From Fratercula arctica (taxonomy: Eukaryota; Chordata; Aves; Charadriiformes; Alcidae), in the NCBI GenBank assembly GCA_947846985.1, contig CANTUZ010000002.1:61770563-61834562 (forward strand): a stretch of 64,000 bases of DNA, written 5' to 3'. Positions 12,347 through 25,860 of this stretch are shown here, in pieces. Position 1 is the stretch's first letter, and each line of letters starts with the position of its first letter. Position numbers and translations under genes: made by a program. The notes under the pieces are model-generated. The model was not told the DNA's origin and did no database searches. It worked only from the letters and a program-made list of their open reading frames with translations.

Positions 12347-13976
12347 AGAATCATGACTCATAGAATGTGTTGGGTTGGAAGGGACCTTTAAAGGTCATCT
12401 AGTCCAACCCCCCCTGCAGTAAGCAGGGACATCTTTAACTAGATCAGATTGCCCAGAGTCTCATCAAGCCTGGCCTTGAACATCTCCAGGGATGGGGCCT
12501 CCACCACCTCTCTGGGCAACTTGTTCCAGTGTCTCATCACCCTCATTGTAAATAACTTCCTCCTAATGTCTAATCTAAACCTACCCTGCTCTAGTTTAAA
12601 ACCATTGCCCCTCATCCTATTGCTACATACCCTTGCAAACAGCCTCTCCCCAGCTTTCTTGTAGGCCCCCTTCAGGTACTGGAAGGCCGCTATAAGGTCT
12701 CCCTGGAGCCTTCTCTTCTCCAGGCTGAACAAATCCAACTCTCTCAGCCTGTCTTCATAGGAGAGGTGCTCCAGCCCTCTGGTCATCTTCATGGCCCTCC
12801 TCTGGACCCACTCCAACAGGTCCATATCCTTCTTGTGCTGAGGGTTCCAGAGCTGGACACAGTACTCCAGGTGGGGTGTCACAAGAGCAGAGTAGAGGAG
12901 GAGAATCTCCTCTCTGGATCTGCTGGCCATGGTTCTTTTGATGCAGCCCAGGATGCAGTTGGCCTTCTGGGCTGCAAGCATGCGTTGTTGGCTCATGTCC
13001 AGCTTTTCATCCACCAGTACCCCCAAGTCCTTTTCCACAGGGCTGCTCTCTATCACAGAGAGCCATGCTGGCTGTCTCGGGTCACCTCCCTGTCCTCCAT
13101 GTGCCTTAACATAGCTTCTAGGAGGATCTGTTCTATGATCTTCCCAGGCACAGAGGTGATGCTAACAGGTCAGTAGTTCCCAGGGTCCTCCTTTCTACCC
13201 TTTTTAAAAATGGGTGCAATGTTTCCCTTCTTCCAGTCACCAGGGACTTCACCTGACTGCCATGACTTTTCAAATATCATGGAGAGTGGCTTGGCAACTA
13301 CAACAGCCAATTCCCTCAGGACCTGGGGTGCATCTCATCAGGTCCCATAGACTTGTGTATCTTCAGGTTCCTCAGATGGTCACAAACCTTGTCTTTACTT
13401 ATAGTGGGAGGGACTTTGTCCCCCAGGTCCTCATCCTGCGATCCTTCAACTTGGGAGGCATGAGGAGAGAGGCTGGCAGTGAAGACCGAGGCAAAAAAGT
13501 TGTTGAGAATCTCAGCCTTCTTCTTGTCTGTTGTTACCAGTTTGCCATTCTTGGTCATCAGGGAGGGTACGCTTTCTTTGACCTTCCTTTTCTGTTTGAC
13601 ATACCTGTAGAAGCCCTTCTTGTTATTCTTAGCATCCCTTGCCAAGTTCAGCTCCAGCCGTGCCTTCATCTTCCTGACCTCATCCCTACATAACAGGGCA
13701 ACATCCCTGTACACTTCCCAGGATACCTGATCCTGCTTGAACTGCCTGTGCAGTTTCTTCTTGCCTTTTAGTTTGACCAGCAGGTCCCAGCTCAGTCATG
13801 CCAGTCTCTTCCCTTTCTTGCTTGATTTATTACACCTGAGGATCAAAAGCTCTTGTGCTCTATGGAAAGCATCTGTTCTGCCACCTTGTCCCTGAGTACA
13901 GTTTCCCAGGGGTTTGTGTTGACTAACTCCTTGAAGAACCAGAGGTTTGCTTTCCTAAAATTCAGGTTGCAGGCAT
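12347..13976 (-). mobile_element. CR1 LINE, minus strand, 5'-truncated and internally deleted
   Basis: The 3' end lies at 12347-12420: on the minus strand, GTTGGACTAGATGACCTTTA, then CCTTCCAACCCAACACATTC and octamer-like ATTCTATG. The 5' truncation lies near 13976, in the linker after the endonuclease. This is a different CR1 type from the elements at 1.9 and 24.7 kb: it has [14 protein letters not shown] and [14 protein letters not shown] where the others have [14 protein letters not shown] and ALYNYLK. It closely matches the fragment at 28880-29346. The middle of the reverse transcriptase is missing. Confidence 0.93.
12439..13970 (-). pseudogene. CR1 ORF2 remnant lacking the reverse-transcriptase core
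   Basis: Read on the minus strand, a 132-codon open piece (13714-13316) gives the pre-RT linker, with ARLELNLARDAKNNKKGFYR, FFASVFT and [12 protein letters not shown]. Next come broken RT blocks: [19 protein letters not shown] near 13240 and a [19 protein letters not shown] block near 13130. The sequence then jumps from the start of a SQHG-like block to [20 protein letters not shown] at about 13055. The missing part holds the DFSKAFD and FADD catalytic motifs. The last 205 codons (13056-12439) are fully open and end at the normal C-terminus. The Q codon that is TAG in the 1.9 and 24.7 kb copies is intact here (MSQQ). Confidence 0.9.
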
Positions 13977-15879
13977 AGGAGAGGCAAGAAAGTAGTCTCT
14001 GCAGAGGGATTCACTACAAAATTATTGGGTCTATAGCGAAAATATTTAAGGTACGTGAAGAATAAAGCTGGAGTGTCATCAGTTCTGCTTAATCCAAGTA
14101 GGTTGTTGGTGGTAAGAGTGTCAAATTTTTCCCTTTTTTATGGTGGTGTTTAGGCACTTACCTAGATGCCAGTTTCTATTTTCATTAGCAGCATCCCTCT
14201 TTATAGCAAGTAAATGGGCCTACTGCTTTCCCTCCCACTTTCACTCAGTGCCTTATAAACCTTCAAGGGCTCTTTGGGCTTTGGCTAATTCTCTTGTATT
14301 TACAGGATCTAGATGGCTCCCTGAGCCTATAACTCAGTCTAAATCTCCAGCTCTTCACCTGTCTCCCTGATATAGCCACACCTGCAAACTATCATTCTTG
14401 TAGCTGAAGTAGTCCTTTGCAAATCAATGAAAATGTGGAAGCAGAGAGTGGGGTGAATTTTTTTCTTGGTTAGCCAGACCACTGTGAAGGGCAGAAAACA
14501 CTGGCTCCTTGTGTCTTGTTCCTCTTTTACCTAAGTATGGCTTTTAGAGCAAGCTTTCACATCAGTGTTACCAGTCATTGATGGGATTTTACATTAGAGA
14601 CTGAGCAGCCTGCAACAGATGTTCATAGTATGGCCCCAGGATGCAAAAATTTGACGTCAGAGGAAGAAGAGAATCAGCACTTTTGAAAGTCTTTCAGGCA
14701 CCAACAGCTCCTTAGAACAAAGGACTGAAATCTGAAGTAATATTGAGATGAGTTCTTGAGAGGAGAATGTCATATACCAATGAAAACAACCTTTTGGTTT
14801 AATTAAATTTTATTCCAAGTTTTCTCATTTGGTCAGTGAACAACAAAAAAAAAAATTAATCCTTATTCTATAGCAGCCTTGAATTCTCTTTTAGTTCAAA
14901 TGGCAAAGGCTTTTGTTTTGGGAACTAACAGGCCTGACTTCTATCCTCTTTCCTGTACATGTGTGGTCTGGCTGATGGCAGACATGGCTGCACCTATGAA
15001 CACTGTACAGGAAATGTGATACGTATCAGTGCCAGATTTCTGGGGTGGGACACACATGAGCCCAGGTGGTCACAGCAGCACTAGTCAGAGCATAGCATGT
15101 TCTCTCCTGGAAAAGTAGATGCGTCTTTGTGAATATACTCAGGCATTACCACCACACACCTGTTATAGGGATAAATTTACCCATGTGCACAGTTCTCAAA
15201 CAAAAACCTGTAATGTTAGAAAATTTGAGCCATGTGCAGCTGTAATAGCATATCTGACACTTGGATGCAGCAGAGCAAAGGCCATATGCCTTTGATATTT
15301 GGGTGTCTGTGAAAGGAACTAAATTAATTTGGCAAGGGTGAGATGCTTGAGTTTGTCTGGATGCCCTAAAGCATGAGTGATTCACAGAGAGGGCTGTGCC
15401 AGGCTGCTATCTATAGTTGTGGGGGCTCCTTCCTCCAACAAACGGTACTTCCATGAGGGAAAGGCTCCAGGCTTTTTAGTCCAATTAGCAAAATTCATGC
15501 CATGATTAACCAATTTATCATCCTCCGTTGGAAACATTTCTAGAAACTTTCTGTGCCTGAGGTACTAGATATCTCGCTAGTGGCCTATCTATATTCGTAG
15601 CTGAAAATAACTATTGTGTCCAAAGCAATTGCCACAATTGCTACATCTTCACACAACATGCTTCCAGATGATTGGAAGCTAGTGTGCAGGCAAGGGAGTG
15701 GTATCCATTTTAAAAATCTTTTGCATGTTTAAAAATAATAACATGAGGGATTTCACAGTGTGACTCCACGGCCCAAATTTTACATGCTGAAACTTTGAAA
15801 TGAATATAGTTTATATTGGCAGCACCCAAGGGAACCACAAAACTCACTGAGATGCAAAAAATCTGAGTCATCAGAGGTT

Positions 15880-15895
15880 AAAAAAAAAAAAAAAA
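15880..15895. repeat. A-rich tract
   Basis: A homopolymeric A run followed by GAATG. No retroposon body is recognisable next to it. Confidence 0.7.
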
Positions 15896-18800
15896 GAATG
15901 AAAAGGGAGAAACATTAACAAAAATCTCCATACAGTTTTGCAAATTGGAGACATTTCTTCAGCAGCTCTAGTGAAATTCTATTACTAATAGCAAGGACCA
16001 CAAAACTAGTTGTTGTTTGGTTTCCAAAGATATTTGGGCATTTTTTTTTTAATAACTGGATGTGGTAAGAGAAATGGGGAGAGGAAATGGGGTCAGGAAC
16101 TTGAGTTACCCCAAGAGCTTCTGTATTGCTTAAGTTGTATACTATGGGCAATGCACATAGCCTGTACGCCCATACTATTCTGACTGAGGTGGATCTACTT
16201 AACTCTAGGTTTTCACAACATCCAACTATTCTGTGAAAGCTACTGATCCCAGACAGATACGTAAATCTCTCAAACTTTACCCAGAAATGGCTAATAACTG
16301 CTAGTGTTGAGCAAAAATTGCAAGCTCCAATAGGTATGTTAATTTAAAGCTTGTCAAAATAGATGCATGATTTTCCTGCCTTCTCCCTTTTCTGAACTGT
16401 ATTTCAGTTAAAAATTGAAGTGTGAACAAAGTATGCATGAAATTTCAAACGTCTTTATTTTCAGTGGTAGAATTTTGGTGGAAACATACCTTTTATCTTA
16501 ATGTTGCTATGAGAACTTGAGTTGTACCATCTGGTGTTTAAACCAGTTGAACTTAAATTGTCTTAACAAACAATAGATTTGAAAGATGTTGAAAAAGTAA
16601 AATGATGTATCCAAGCAAATTAAGAAGTCAGTAACACAGTTTAAAATAGTAGTCCATAAACCTTATCCATATGTATGTATTTGCATTATTCTGTGCAACT
16701 ATAGCAGGTATTGCTGGCTACCACCTTTATTTCAAATATTTTTCAATCAATTTTTGAAAGATTTTTTTGTCTTCCAAAACTGGAAACTGCAATCTGGCTG
16801 TTCTGGGGAAAAAATAAATTTAATTTTTTTCAAAAAACAAGAACTAGAAACTGAAAGGGTTGATCAGATAAAGATTTTGTAAACCACTTACTTACACTTC
16901 TACCCTCTGCTCAGTTTTTCATTAAAATAATCAAACTTTTGAAACTGTAATTTTCAGCCAGCTCAGTACTTATCTTCTGTTTCACCAAAAACTACATACC
17001 GTACTTCAGACCAGAGGAAATTAAACTTATAGAATGGAGTTTTTCATTGAATGCAATGCTGTAGTTGAGTACAGATAGCTGGAGATCTGTGTTAGAAAAG
17101 ATCATTGACATGGAAGGTGTTGATTGGTGGAAGCAGAATATGATATACAAACTCTACTCCAGCGAGAGGATGGCATCAGATTTGGGCTTGATTTTGTATA
17201 TTTGATAATAAGAGCATTATTCTGTAGGGCAACTTCCAGCCTCATAGGAAAGAGGAGACTGGAATAGGATTCCTTGGCAGACCTGCATCCTAATACCTCT
17301 CTATGAAACATCTGCCAAGGCTAAGTTTTTTCCTCTCATGCTGTCGTTTGTAGTTGTATCTAAACAAACGCCAATATTATTTATAGGAAATAATACCAAA
17401 GGAATCCTTTTTTATTCAGCCATTAGTGGTGTTTATGGTAATTCCCCAACAGCTGTAGCCCAAAGGATCTAGTATATTGAGCACACAATCAGAGATTTTC
17501 ACAAGAGATTTTTCAGAGCTACGCTTCTGTTATGCTGGAAATTCAAGTTTGCCTAGCAGAGGTATTTAAATGTAACAAAGAGTTTATTTTGCTGTTCCAA
17601 AGAAGCTTGTAACTTTTTTGGTTTTGATTTGTAAACCTGGAAATACAATTTTAAACTTTCATGACTTGTAGGAATAAAAGAAATATATTGTCTGGGAAAA
17701 ATCATGTTCATAAGATACACCTTAAAAGTTTCATGTCAGTCACAGTGGAAAGACACAAAAACATTTTCTCCAGCTGGTTCACTCAGGCAATTTACTGTCC
17801 AATTTACAAAATATGGAGAAGTTTCCTTGGAAACAGATTTCTAGGAAGTCCTTTTTTCCCCTAATGTTAAATTGCTTTACCAGCTTTTGGTCAAATTCAG
17901 AGCTGGTACAGGCAGGTGCACCTCTGCATAAAACCTTTCCTACTTAGTAGATCTCTGATATTTTTAGTCCAGAACAGTATACACACTGCCTAGAGAGAAC
18001 AACAACACGAAGAAACTGAGCAGCTAACCTCTGAAAAGAAAGTTTCATGTCTTGATTTAAATGTTCTGCTATAATCTGCTAGCAAAGCAATTTTATTCTA
18101 ATAGTCACGTGAAGCTAATCATGGCGTATATCATGCCATTATACAGGAATGCAGAGCAAGAAGAGAAATCTCTTGTGAAACTTCCCCTATTTTTCTGCAG
18201 AAGATATGAAGAGTTAAGTAAGGTGATGCATTCAGACCACTTCTTTCCTCACTGTACCACCAGCACAGGTGGGAGAGAGGAACAGGCAGTGGCTAGACCA
18301 TCTGCCTCACCACATAGTTTCTTCCCAATGCAATGATCTGTTCCCGTAGTAATCAACCAGCAGAACATAAGAGAAGGTCCTGGTGCTATACATAATCTTG
18401 CAGAACAAGGATATGATCAAAAAATGTAGCAGTGTATGAGTTCACTGGTACTTGTCTGTAGGCCTAGTGTCCAATCTCCGTGACATTCCTTAAGAGTATT
18501 ATCTGTTTCACAGAAAAGCTCTATCTTTCTCCAAATCTGATCAATGGGAACCTGAAGAACAACCCTAAATACAGAAATTAAAAGAAAAACCCAAACATTT
18601 TGAGAAATAATTACCACTCTGCTCTCTTGACTAGAAAGAGAACTGTGAAGAGAGAAGTCTAGGAAACATCCCTCATCATGTGAATCCAGTTACCAGCAAA
18701 TCTCCTTAAAGAAAAGGTACAACCAGAACATCACAGTTCTATCCTTTAAGTGATCTCCTTGTAGTCCCTAATCTCCAATCAGTGGCATGCACACACAGCA

Positions 18801-20231
18801 TCAATTCAGTCGAGTAAGCATATAGTTTATAAGGCAAGGTAATGTATGACTTAATATGTTGACTTTGTAAGTCAATTGACTGAAAGACAGAATCCTGCAG
18901 TGCATTTGAAAAAACAAGCAAACAAAAATACAACACACAATCTGTATCTTGCATCAAGAAGGAATTTATAAAAATCTTTGGAGGTTTAATTGCACCTCTA
19001 CCTGTTTGCAGAATCACGTCAATTATCCTGTGGTTCATGTGGTTCGTCTGACTTCATTTAATACTGCTATATTCCATATATCAGCGACACTGTGACCTCA
19101 GCTGTCATGACATCAGAGACCATCAGTCAGGCAGTCAGAAGACCTACATGGTTGTACATGAGGTAATTCAGCATAGATTTATGATAGATAGTCATGATTT
19201 TCAAACAAAGAAAGATTTATTAGCATTTCACAATCATCTTTCTTTAAAGGTTTGAAAGTGTTATGTAGAATACACAGTTTCTTTAGTTTCTTTTAGTTCA
19301 GAATAATTATATGTGGCTTGTTATGTTGTTAGTCAGTGCAATGTTGTTATAAAAACCAGCAGGAGGGCATATTTGGGCATACATATTGCATTGCACACAT
19401 GCAAGAAGAAGAGGTTATTTTAGCTTGAAGAGTAAAGAAGGCTCAGACATTAGGAAATTCTGAAAATAAGGTTATCTACACAGCACTTACAAGCAAATGT
19501 CAAGAAAAAATGCAAGACTAAACCACAAATTTAAATTCTAAACCAAACACAATGTGTACACAAGAGATCTTCTAAAACTACGTCTGTGAAGATACATGGC
19601 TCCTTTGTTCTCTTTCATTCAGAAGGAACATATTGCTCATCCTTCCAAATTGTAAATAACAATCATTAGTTAGTATCCACAAATGAATCGTGTTTTTTGG
19701 AGTGCTTCATCTTAGATGACAGAACTGTATTACACAATTAATTTTTCCAGGCAGTTTTAAGTCATTTATAGGACTTGTATTTTTAAGGTGCACATATCTT
19801 GGATCATTCCAATTCTACCACATTTGATTTGGCAAGAGCTGTTACAAACACGTGAACACTAATAATAAAAAGTTAAACCTGCATTTGGTTGTTAGTTGTG
19901 GTTACATCTTTGCATGCAGCTTTATAGGCTGTTTGTAGTCAGTTCTGTGAAAAATTCTCTCTTTTATATCTTGGGTAATAAACGATTTCACAATTTTTTC
20001 AGCTAAATTTGTCTTAGTTGTTTGAAAGAGAAGAAAAAAGAAAATGTTTGCTTGTATACCCCCACAGAACACTTTCCTTGAAACATATAGCTAACTGGAA
20101 TTGTCAGCATACTTAAAATGTTTAAATATCTGCATCAAACTATTGAATATAAAAGACCTAAGCACTCTCAAAAGCTATTCCACTCATGGGCTAAACATGA
20201 AGTCAAAGGCTCCTGCTTCCTTAGGTATACT

Positions 20232-20256
20232 TTCTCTCCCTCTCTCTCTCTCTCTT
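20232..20256. repeat. (TC)n simple repeat
   Basis: A pyrimidine run of TC steps interrupted once by CCC. It lies at the left edge of the locally GC-richer stretch at 20280-20520. Confidence 0.8.
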
Positions 20257-23200
20257 TCCCCCAATTGCAATTACTTTATGTCAGGTAAGGCCATCCCCGC
20301 AGCAGCCACAGTGCCCCTGTGGAAGGACAGAGTTTGCATGAGGAAGACAAGGCTTCCTGCTACCACATCCTCAGGCAGAAAATGGGTGGCCTTCCCCTCT
20401 CCCAGTGGCTATCCCTTGGTTCAGAACCCCATCCAGTAGGAGAGCAGGGGGATCAGCAGGTTGGATCTCCTAGTTCTTGCATTTGTGAATTCTTCCATGG
20501 CTTGGGTTAGACATCAACCTCTTCAACACTTTCAGGACTGGGAGCTGCAGGGCACAGGACTTGGTGATGGAAATTAGACATAATTTTGGTACCTATGGCT
20601 TCTTATGGGCCCAGTATAAAATATGTTTCGTCATCATTATTCTTATTCTATTTGCTAGAATAGCATAGAAATGCTTTTGTAAACTTTTTCACAAAGGTTT
20701 TACTTTTCCTGTTGAGAGAAAATTGACCTTGAAGGTATTTTGATAAACTGTTACTTACATGAAAAACATACATTATATTTTCCAGTTAAAAGAATTCTAT
20801 ATCTTTAAAAAGACTATAAAATGAGAGTTCTCGGTGCTAAATGGGTCACCTGAGATTTTCAGACTTGTCTGAAAATCCCCACGAGGCCAGCCAGCTGTAA
20901 CTCTTGCCTGTACTGCTGTGGAAGAGTGCTGGTGGAGGGCCAAACAGTTTTAGAAATTAATCTGGAGGAGGATGAGGCCTTGGAACTTTCAGACTATAAA
21001 TTCAGATAAGGATATTTATGCACTTTGTGGTTTCCCACATGTTTACATATAAACATCTATCACTTCCTATGGCTTAAAAAAATAGTTTTTTAGCTGATAC
21101 CCAAAACTAAAATGTAACCTTTTAGTAACTTCTGTCCTGCTTTTACTCTTTAGCTTTGTATTTCATGATAATTTATTCACAGGAGCAGAGGTTTCTATTA
21201 CGTACTTAATATCTGAAGTGTTCTCCCAGTGCTTGACTATTAATCTGTCTTCCATTACCATATTGAATGTTTGATGACCAATACAAAGAAGATATTTTAA
21301 AATAAAAGAAAAAAAACAAAAACAGATGAGTGACAAAGTTTCTCTATAGCTCGTTGAAATCACAAGGAGATGTGAAAGCTTACTGAAAAAGTTTGTGTGC
21401 ATGTGAAGGCAAAATTTCCTCTGCAGTTGTCATAATCCAGAGTTTGTATGGAAGCTAGGAAGAAATGGAAAAGATAACCTGATAGTGTTGCAAACAGACC
21501 ATCTGGAAAAAATTATAAATCAGATCAAATATTTTCTTCACTTTAACTTCTTTTAGTATAACTTAAAATTTTGAGTGAAGAATGTGGTGTGGAATGAAAA
21601 GTGAAAACATTTAAAAGACTCAAAAGAATATTTGGCAATTTGTAAGCTTTTTTAGTTGAGATGATGCTTTCCATGAAGGATTTTAACAAAGTGCATATAC
21701 TGACCAAATGTTCTGATGAAAATGCCTGGATCAATTCTATCCAGAATGCTTGAGAATTGTGGCTTGCTACCCAGGATTTAACAGATGAAACTTGTAAGCA
21801 CCGTTCTCAGAGTTACAAACAGGATGAGCCGAAGTTGCCCTTTCTTCTGTGGCATCTCAAAATGGTTTTAGCAGCCTCTCCAACCCCACCTTGGAATGAC
21901 CTATCTCACTCATGTGAATTTTAATCAAACAATCATTACAATTTCTAACACTTTCCCCTCTTGTGTTCCATGATATATGTTCAGGAGGGATTGACTTGCC
22001 CTAGACTATTGCAAATAGGTAGGAGTAAAGAGGAGAAAGGTTTGTGTGATACAAAACCCGTGAATTCTTAGCTATGATGTCTGCATACTGTCATTTCTCA
22101 AATACATCAAGACATGCCATTTCAAAAGTACATATTAGAAATTAAAGGACATCAAAGAGTATTTGAAATTGGGTGAGTAAAAATGTTAATTCCATTACAA
22201 CACATTTTGGCACTCTTCTTGCTACAGATGTCTGTTTTAAGTTAAACATTGGGCATCTTCCAATACAAATTTGTAGCAGTTGCTTTGATGGAAAATTGAA
22301 TGTTGCAAGTGTTCTGATGATTACCAGATGTTTTATTGATAGCTAGGTAGGTAGGTACTGTAGGCAAATAGAAAAGAAAACACACAAATAAATTTACCAG
22401 GAAAAGCCAGACAAGAAGAGGTATTCCAGAAGTTCTTTGTTTGTAGCACATTATCTGTAATGAATAAAATATAATGATCTGGAAAAACAGTAGTGTGTCT
22501 GAATTTACAATACTTTTTTTGCCAGTTCTTATTCAAAGAGGCATTAATAAAGCAGTTTTTCTAATATAAAAATATCTAAAACATGTCAGCTAGTCATTTA
22601 TAGGTAGCTGCTAGAAGCATTTTTCCCCTTCCCCACCAGCCTGCTCTGTTGGTGTGTGTGGAGACCACCAGCTTCAGCCTCCTCTCCAGCATGTTTCCCT
22701 CTGTAGTTTGAAGGCTGTCTATCCACATGGATTATTTCCAGTGTCTGGGAAGGATTAGAAGATGAGGAGAAGCTCTTTTGCAGTTTCATTCCCCCACACC
22801 ACTGTAGCAGAAATCTCAGTTTAACTGTTATTGTGGTGGATTTTCAGGTTTACGTACTTTCAGATGAGCTTTTAAGTTTTGAAAAGGCTTAGAGTTTTGA
22901 TTCAGCTAAATTCTGAAAGACCTCACATAAATGACTATCATTTGTCTATGGACAAATTCCCTTTTCTATGCCCTTACCAAGATATTCCTCTGTTACTTTT
23001 TCAATTTTCAAAATTTTCCCAAGGTCTCCAGAATCCTCCCCTTCATTCTATTACCAGTGCTAAGCCTTTATCCTAGATGCAGTAATCAAAAATACTGACT
23101 AGGACAAGAGCCTCTGTATGATAGGTAGTATGTAAACAGAATTTATTATTCCTCTACTCAAGTCATCTTTTATTGCATCGGTTTCTCCTAACTTTCTACC

Positions 23201-24562
23201 CCTGCAGGATGCCAAAGTATCTAAAGGCAAAAACAAAGTCTCATATTGGGTCAGTAAGGTTTAGATTCTTTAACAATGCTGGAGTGACAAAGCATGTCAG
23301 AATATCACTCTTGTGATACAGTAGAGTTCAGCTGCAAATTCTGGCCTCCTTTTCACAGTAGATGGGCATCTATATAACTGTTAACACTTAATCACCTCAT
23401 CTACACTACCAAGCACAGATACTGGCATGTTTTATTGTGTTGCAAAGAGTGCACACAGCTATCTGCCATATTTTTTTTAATTATTTCAAGCAAAGAAAGG
23501 CTGTTGAGTCCTAATGATGGGGTTGCAACAAGCAGTTAAAAAAACCAAAACAACATTGCTTCCTAACTAATTTAAGGATTGTTTGACCTTAGGTTTTTCA
23601 ATGGATTCACTGCAACTCACAGCACCGTTACATATATATTGTACAATTCCTTATGTCATATCCTCTGTAATAGAACTACCATGTATACGGATCACTCAGA
23701 AAAAGTGACGTTTCAACTCTAAAGCAAAATCAAACCTTATGCTACCTTCTGCAATAGCCTCTAGTAACTTATCAGACTGAATGGAAAAATCATACTTTCT
23801 CCAAAAGTAGGACACTTCTGGCTACTTCACTTTTACAGAAACTCAAATACAACAGGGGGGAGCATTTCTGTGGTATTTAAGGGGAAACATTGCCGGAGAT
23901 TGCTTTATTGTGGTATTTTAGTTGAAGACAAGTAGGTGGTTACTGTAGTATAGTTGCACAGCGTAACTCAATTACCCTTTTAAAAAAGAAACGCAAGATC
24001 TAGTTATAAGTGTGTCAAATACAATTAACAATGGCAAACCAGCCTCTTTACAGAAGAGACATAGGTTTTCCACACACAACCTTTTAAAATATTTTTTTTG
24101 ATTCTCTGCTGTAACATTTCATCATTTCTAGTGGTAAAGCCAGCTGGAAAACTCCATGAGGCAGACACTGCCTTTAGTCCCATTGCCTGGGACAAGCATT
24201 CTTTTAAAAGTTAATCCTTTACAAAAGTTTGCTTTTCTTGCTAATGCAATGCACGCTCATCATTTTAGGATTTTTTGGAGGTTTTTTTAAGGATTCCACC
24301 AATTTTCTTGATATTTTGTGACAAAAATTTCCCATAATTTTCAGTAAGAGCTGAATAAATGAAATTTTAGTGTCGGAAATGCTCATAGCTCTTCTTACTA
24401 CAGATGGATAACAACTCAGATGCCTAGTGAGGCTTCCTTTTAGCATGCCAAAAGCTATGTCTGTTCTTAATGTATCAATATCTCATTAACACTAAAACTG
24501 CAGACATTACATGGAGGTTCACGATGAGTTTCCTTCTATCCTTAATTCATTACACTTTTTAA

Positions 24563-24623
24563 ATTCTATCTATGGAGCTGTTGTCTATGTCTATTCTATC
24601 CATGGAGCTCTCTTGTCTATTGT
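24563..24623. repeat. Imperfect tandem duplication of about 30 bp
   Basis: The unit ATTCTATCTATGGAGCT... (24563-24592) is followed directly by ATTCTATCCATGGAGCT... (24593-24623), and both continue with a TTGTCTAT phrase. It lies about 70 bp upstream of a CR1 insertion but shares no sequence with it. Confidence 0.75.
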
Positions 24624-24694
24624 CAAGTCATTATACAAGATGAGTGGGGGCTTTAGTTAGATAAATGGCCAAATTGTTATCTAGAATGAAACAT

Positions 24695-25860
24695 GTTGAT
24701 CATCTTGAGTGCCATCATATGGCACATAGAGGACAACCAGGTGATCAGACCCAGTCAGCATGGGTTCAAGAAAGGCAGGTCCTCCTTGACTAACCTGATC
24801 TCCTTCTATGACAAAGTGACATGCTTAGTGGACAAGGGAAAGGCTGTGGATATTGTTTACTTGGACTTCAGTAAAGCCTTTGACACTGTTTCCCACAGCA
24901 TTCTCCTGGAGAAACTGTCCACTCATGGCTTGGACAGGTGTATGCTTCACTGGGTAAAAAAAATGTCTGTAAGGCTGGGCCCAAAGAGCAATGGTGAATG
25001 GAGTTAAATCCAGTTGGTGGCTGGTCGCAAGTGGTGTTCCCTAGGGCTCAGTATCTTTATCAACAACCCTGACAAGGGGATTGAGTGCACCCTCAGTAAG
25101 TTTGCAGATGACCCCAAGTTGGGCAGGAGTGTCAACATGCTTGAGGGTAGAAAGGCTTTGCAGAGGGATCTGGATAGGTTGGATCAATGGCCTGAGGCCA
25201 ATGGAATGAGATTCAACAAGGCCAAGTGCTGGATCCTGCACTTGGGTCACAACAACCCCATGCAACGCTACAGGCTTGGGGGAGAGTGGCTGGAAACATG
25301 CCCAATGGAAAAGGACCTGGGGGTGTTGGTCAACAGCTGGCTGAATGTGAGCTAGCAGGGTGCCCAGGTGGCCAAGGTGGCCAACGTCATCCCAGCCTAT
25401 ATCAGAAACAGTGTGGACAGCAGGACTAGGGAAGTGATCATCCCCCTGTACTCAGTATTGCTGAGGCCACACCTGGAGTGCTGTGTTGAGTTTTGGGCCC
25501 CTCATTACAAGAAGGACATTGAGGTTCTGGAGTGAGTCCAGAGAAGGACAATGAAGCTGTTGAAGGGTCTAGAGAACAAGTCTTATGAGGAGTTGTTAGC
25601 CTGGAGAAAAGGAGGCTGAGGGGAGACCTTATTGCTCTCTACAATTACCTGAGAGAAGGTTGTAATGAGGTGGGTGTCGGTCTCTTTTCTCAAGTAACGA
25701 GCGCTAGGACAAGAGGAAATGGCCTCAGGTTGTGCCAGGGGAGGTTTAGATTGGATATTAGGAAAAACTTCTTCACAGAAAGGGTTGCCAAACATTGGAA
25801 CAGGCTGCCCAGAGAAGTGATTGAGTGACCATCCCTGGAGGTATTTAAAAGACATGTATA
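24695..25860 (+). pseudogene. CR1 ORF2 remnant (reverse transcriptase and C-terminus)
   Basis: The first open piece (to 25007) carries IRPSQHGFKKGRSSLTNLIS and VDIVYLDFSKAFDTVSHS, the reverse-transcriptase fingers and catalytic motif A with its Asp intact. A second piece (25014-25355) carries SKFADDPKL, the catalytic FADD with both Asp residues intact, and [15 protein letters not shown]. Breaks are TAA at 24970-24972, TAG at 25042-25044 (in GVPQGS), the deletion near 25052, TAG at 25353-25355, and TGA in the VLERVQRR-like block near 25534. The C-terminal part of the frame ([16 protein letters not shown]) is recognisable in shifted frames. It is less worn in the catalytic motifs than the 1.9 kb copy. 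Confidence 0.9.

Larger units (their letters stand above)
13977..24694. other. Unannotated AT-rich DNA
   Basis: More than 10 kb in which no gene, exon or transposon could be recognised. Frames stay under about 115 codons without known motifs. Around 20280-20520 the DNA is richer in GC than its surroundings, but I could not assign it to a repeat or exon. Old, diverged repeats may be present below what can be recognised by eye. Confidence 0.5.

Noticed and set aside
14652..14659. TGACGTCA, a perfect CRE-type palindrome
   Set aside because: A single 8-bp site without a promoter, CpG island or gene nearby is expected by chance in 64 kb.
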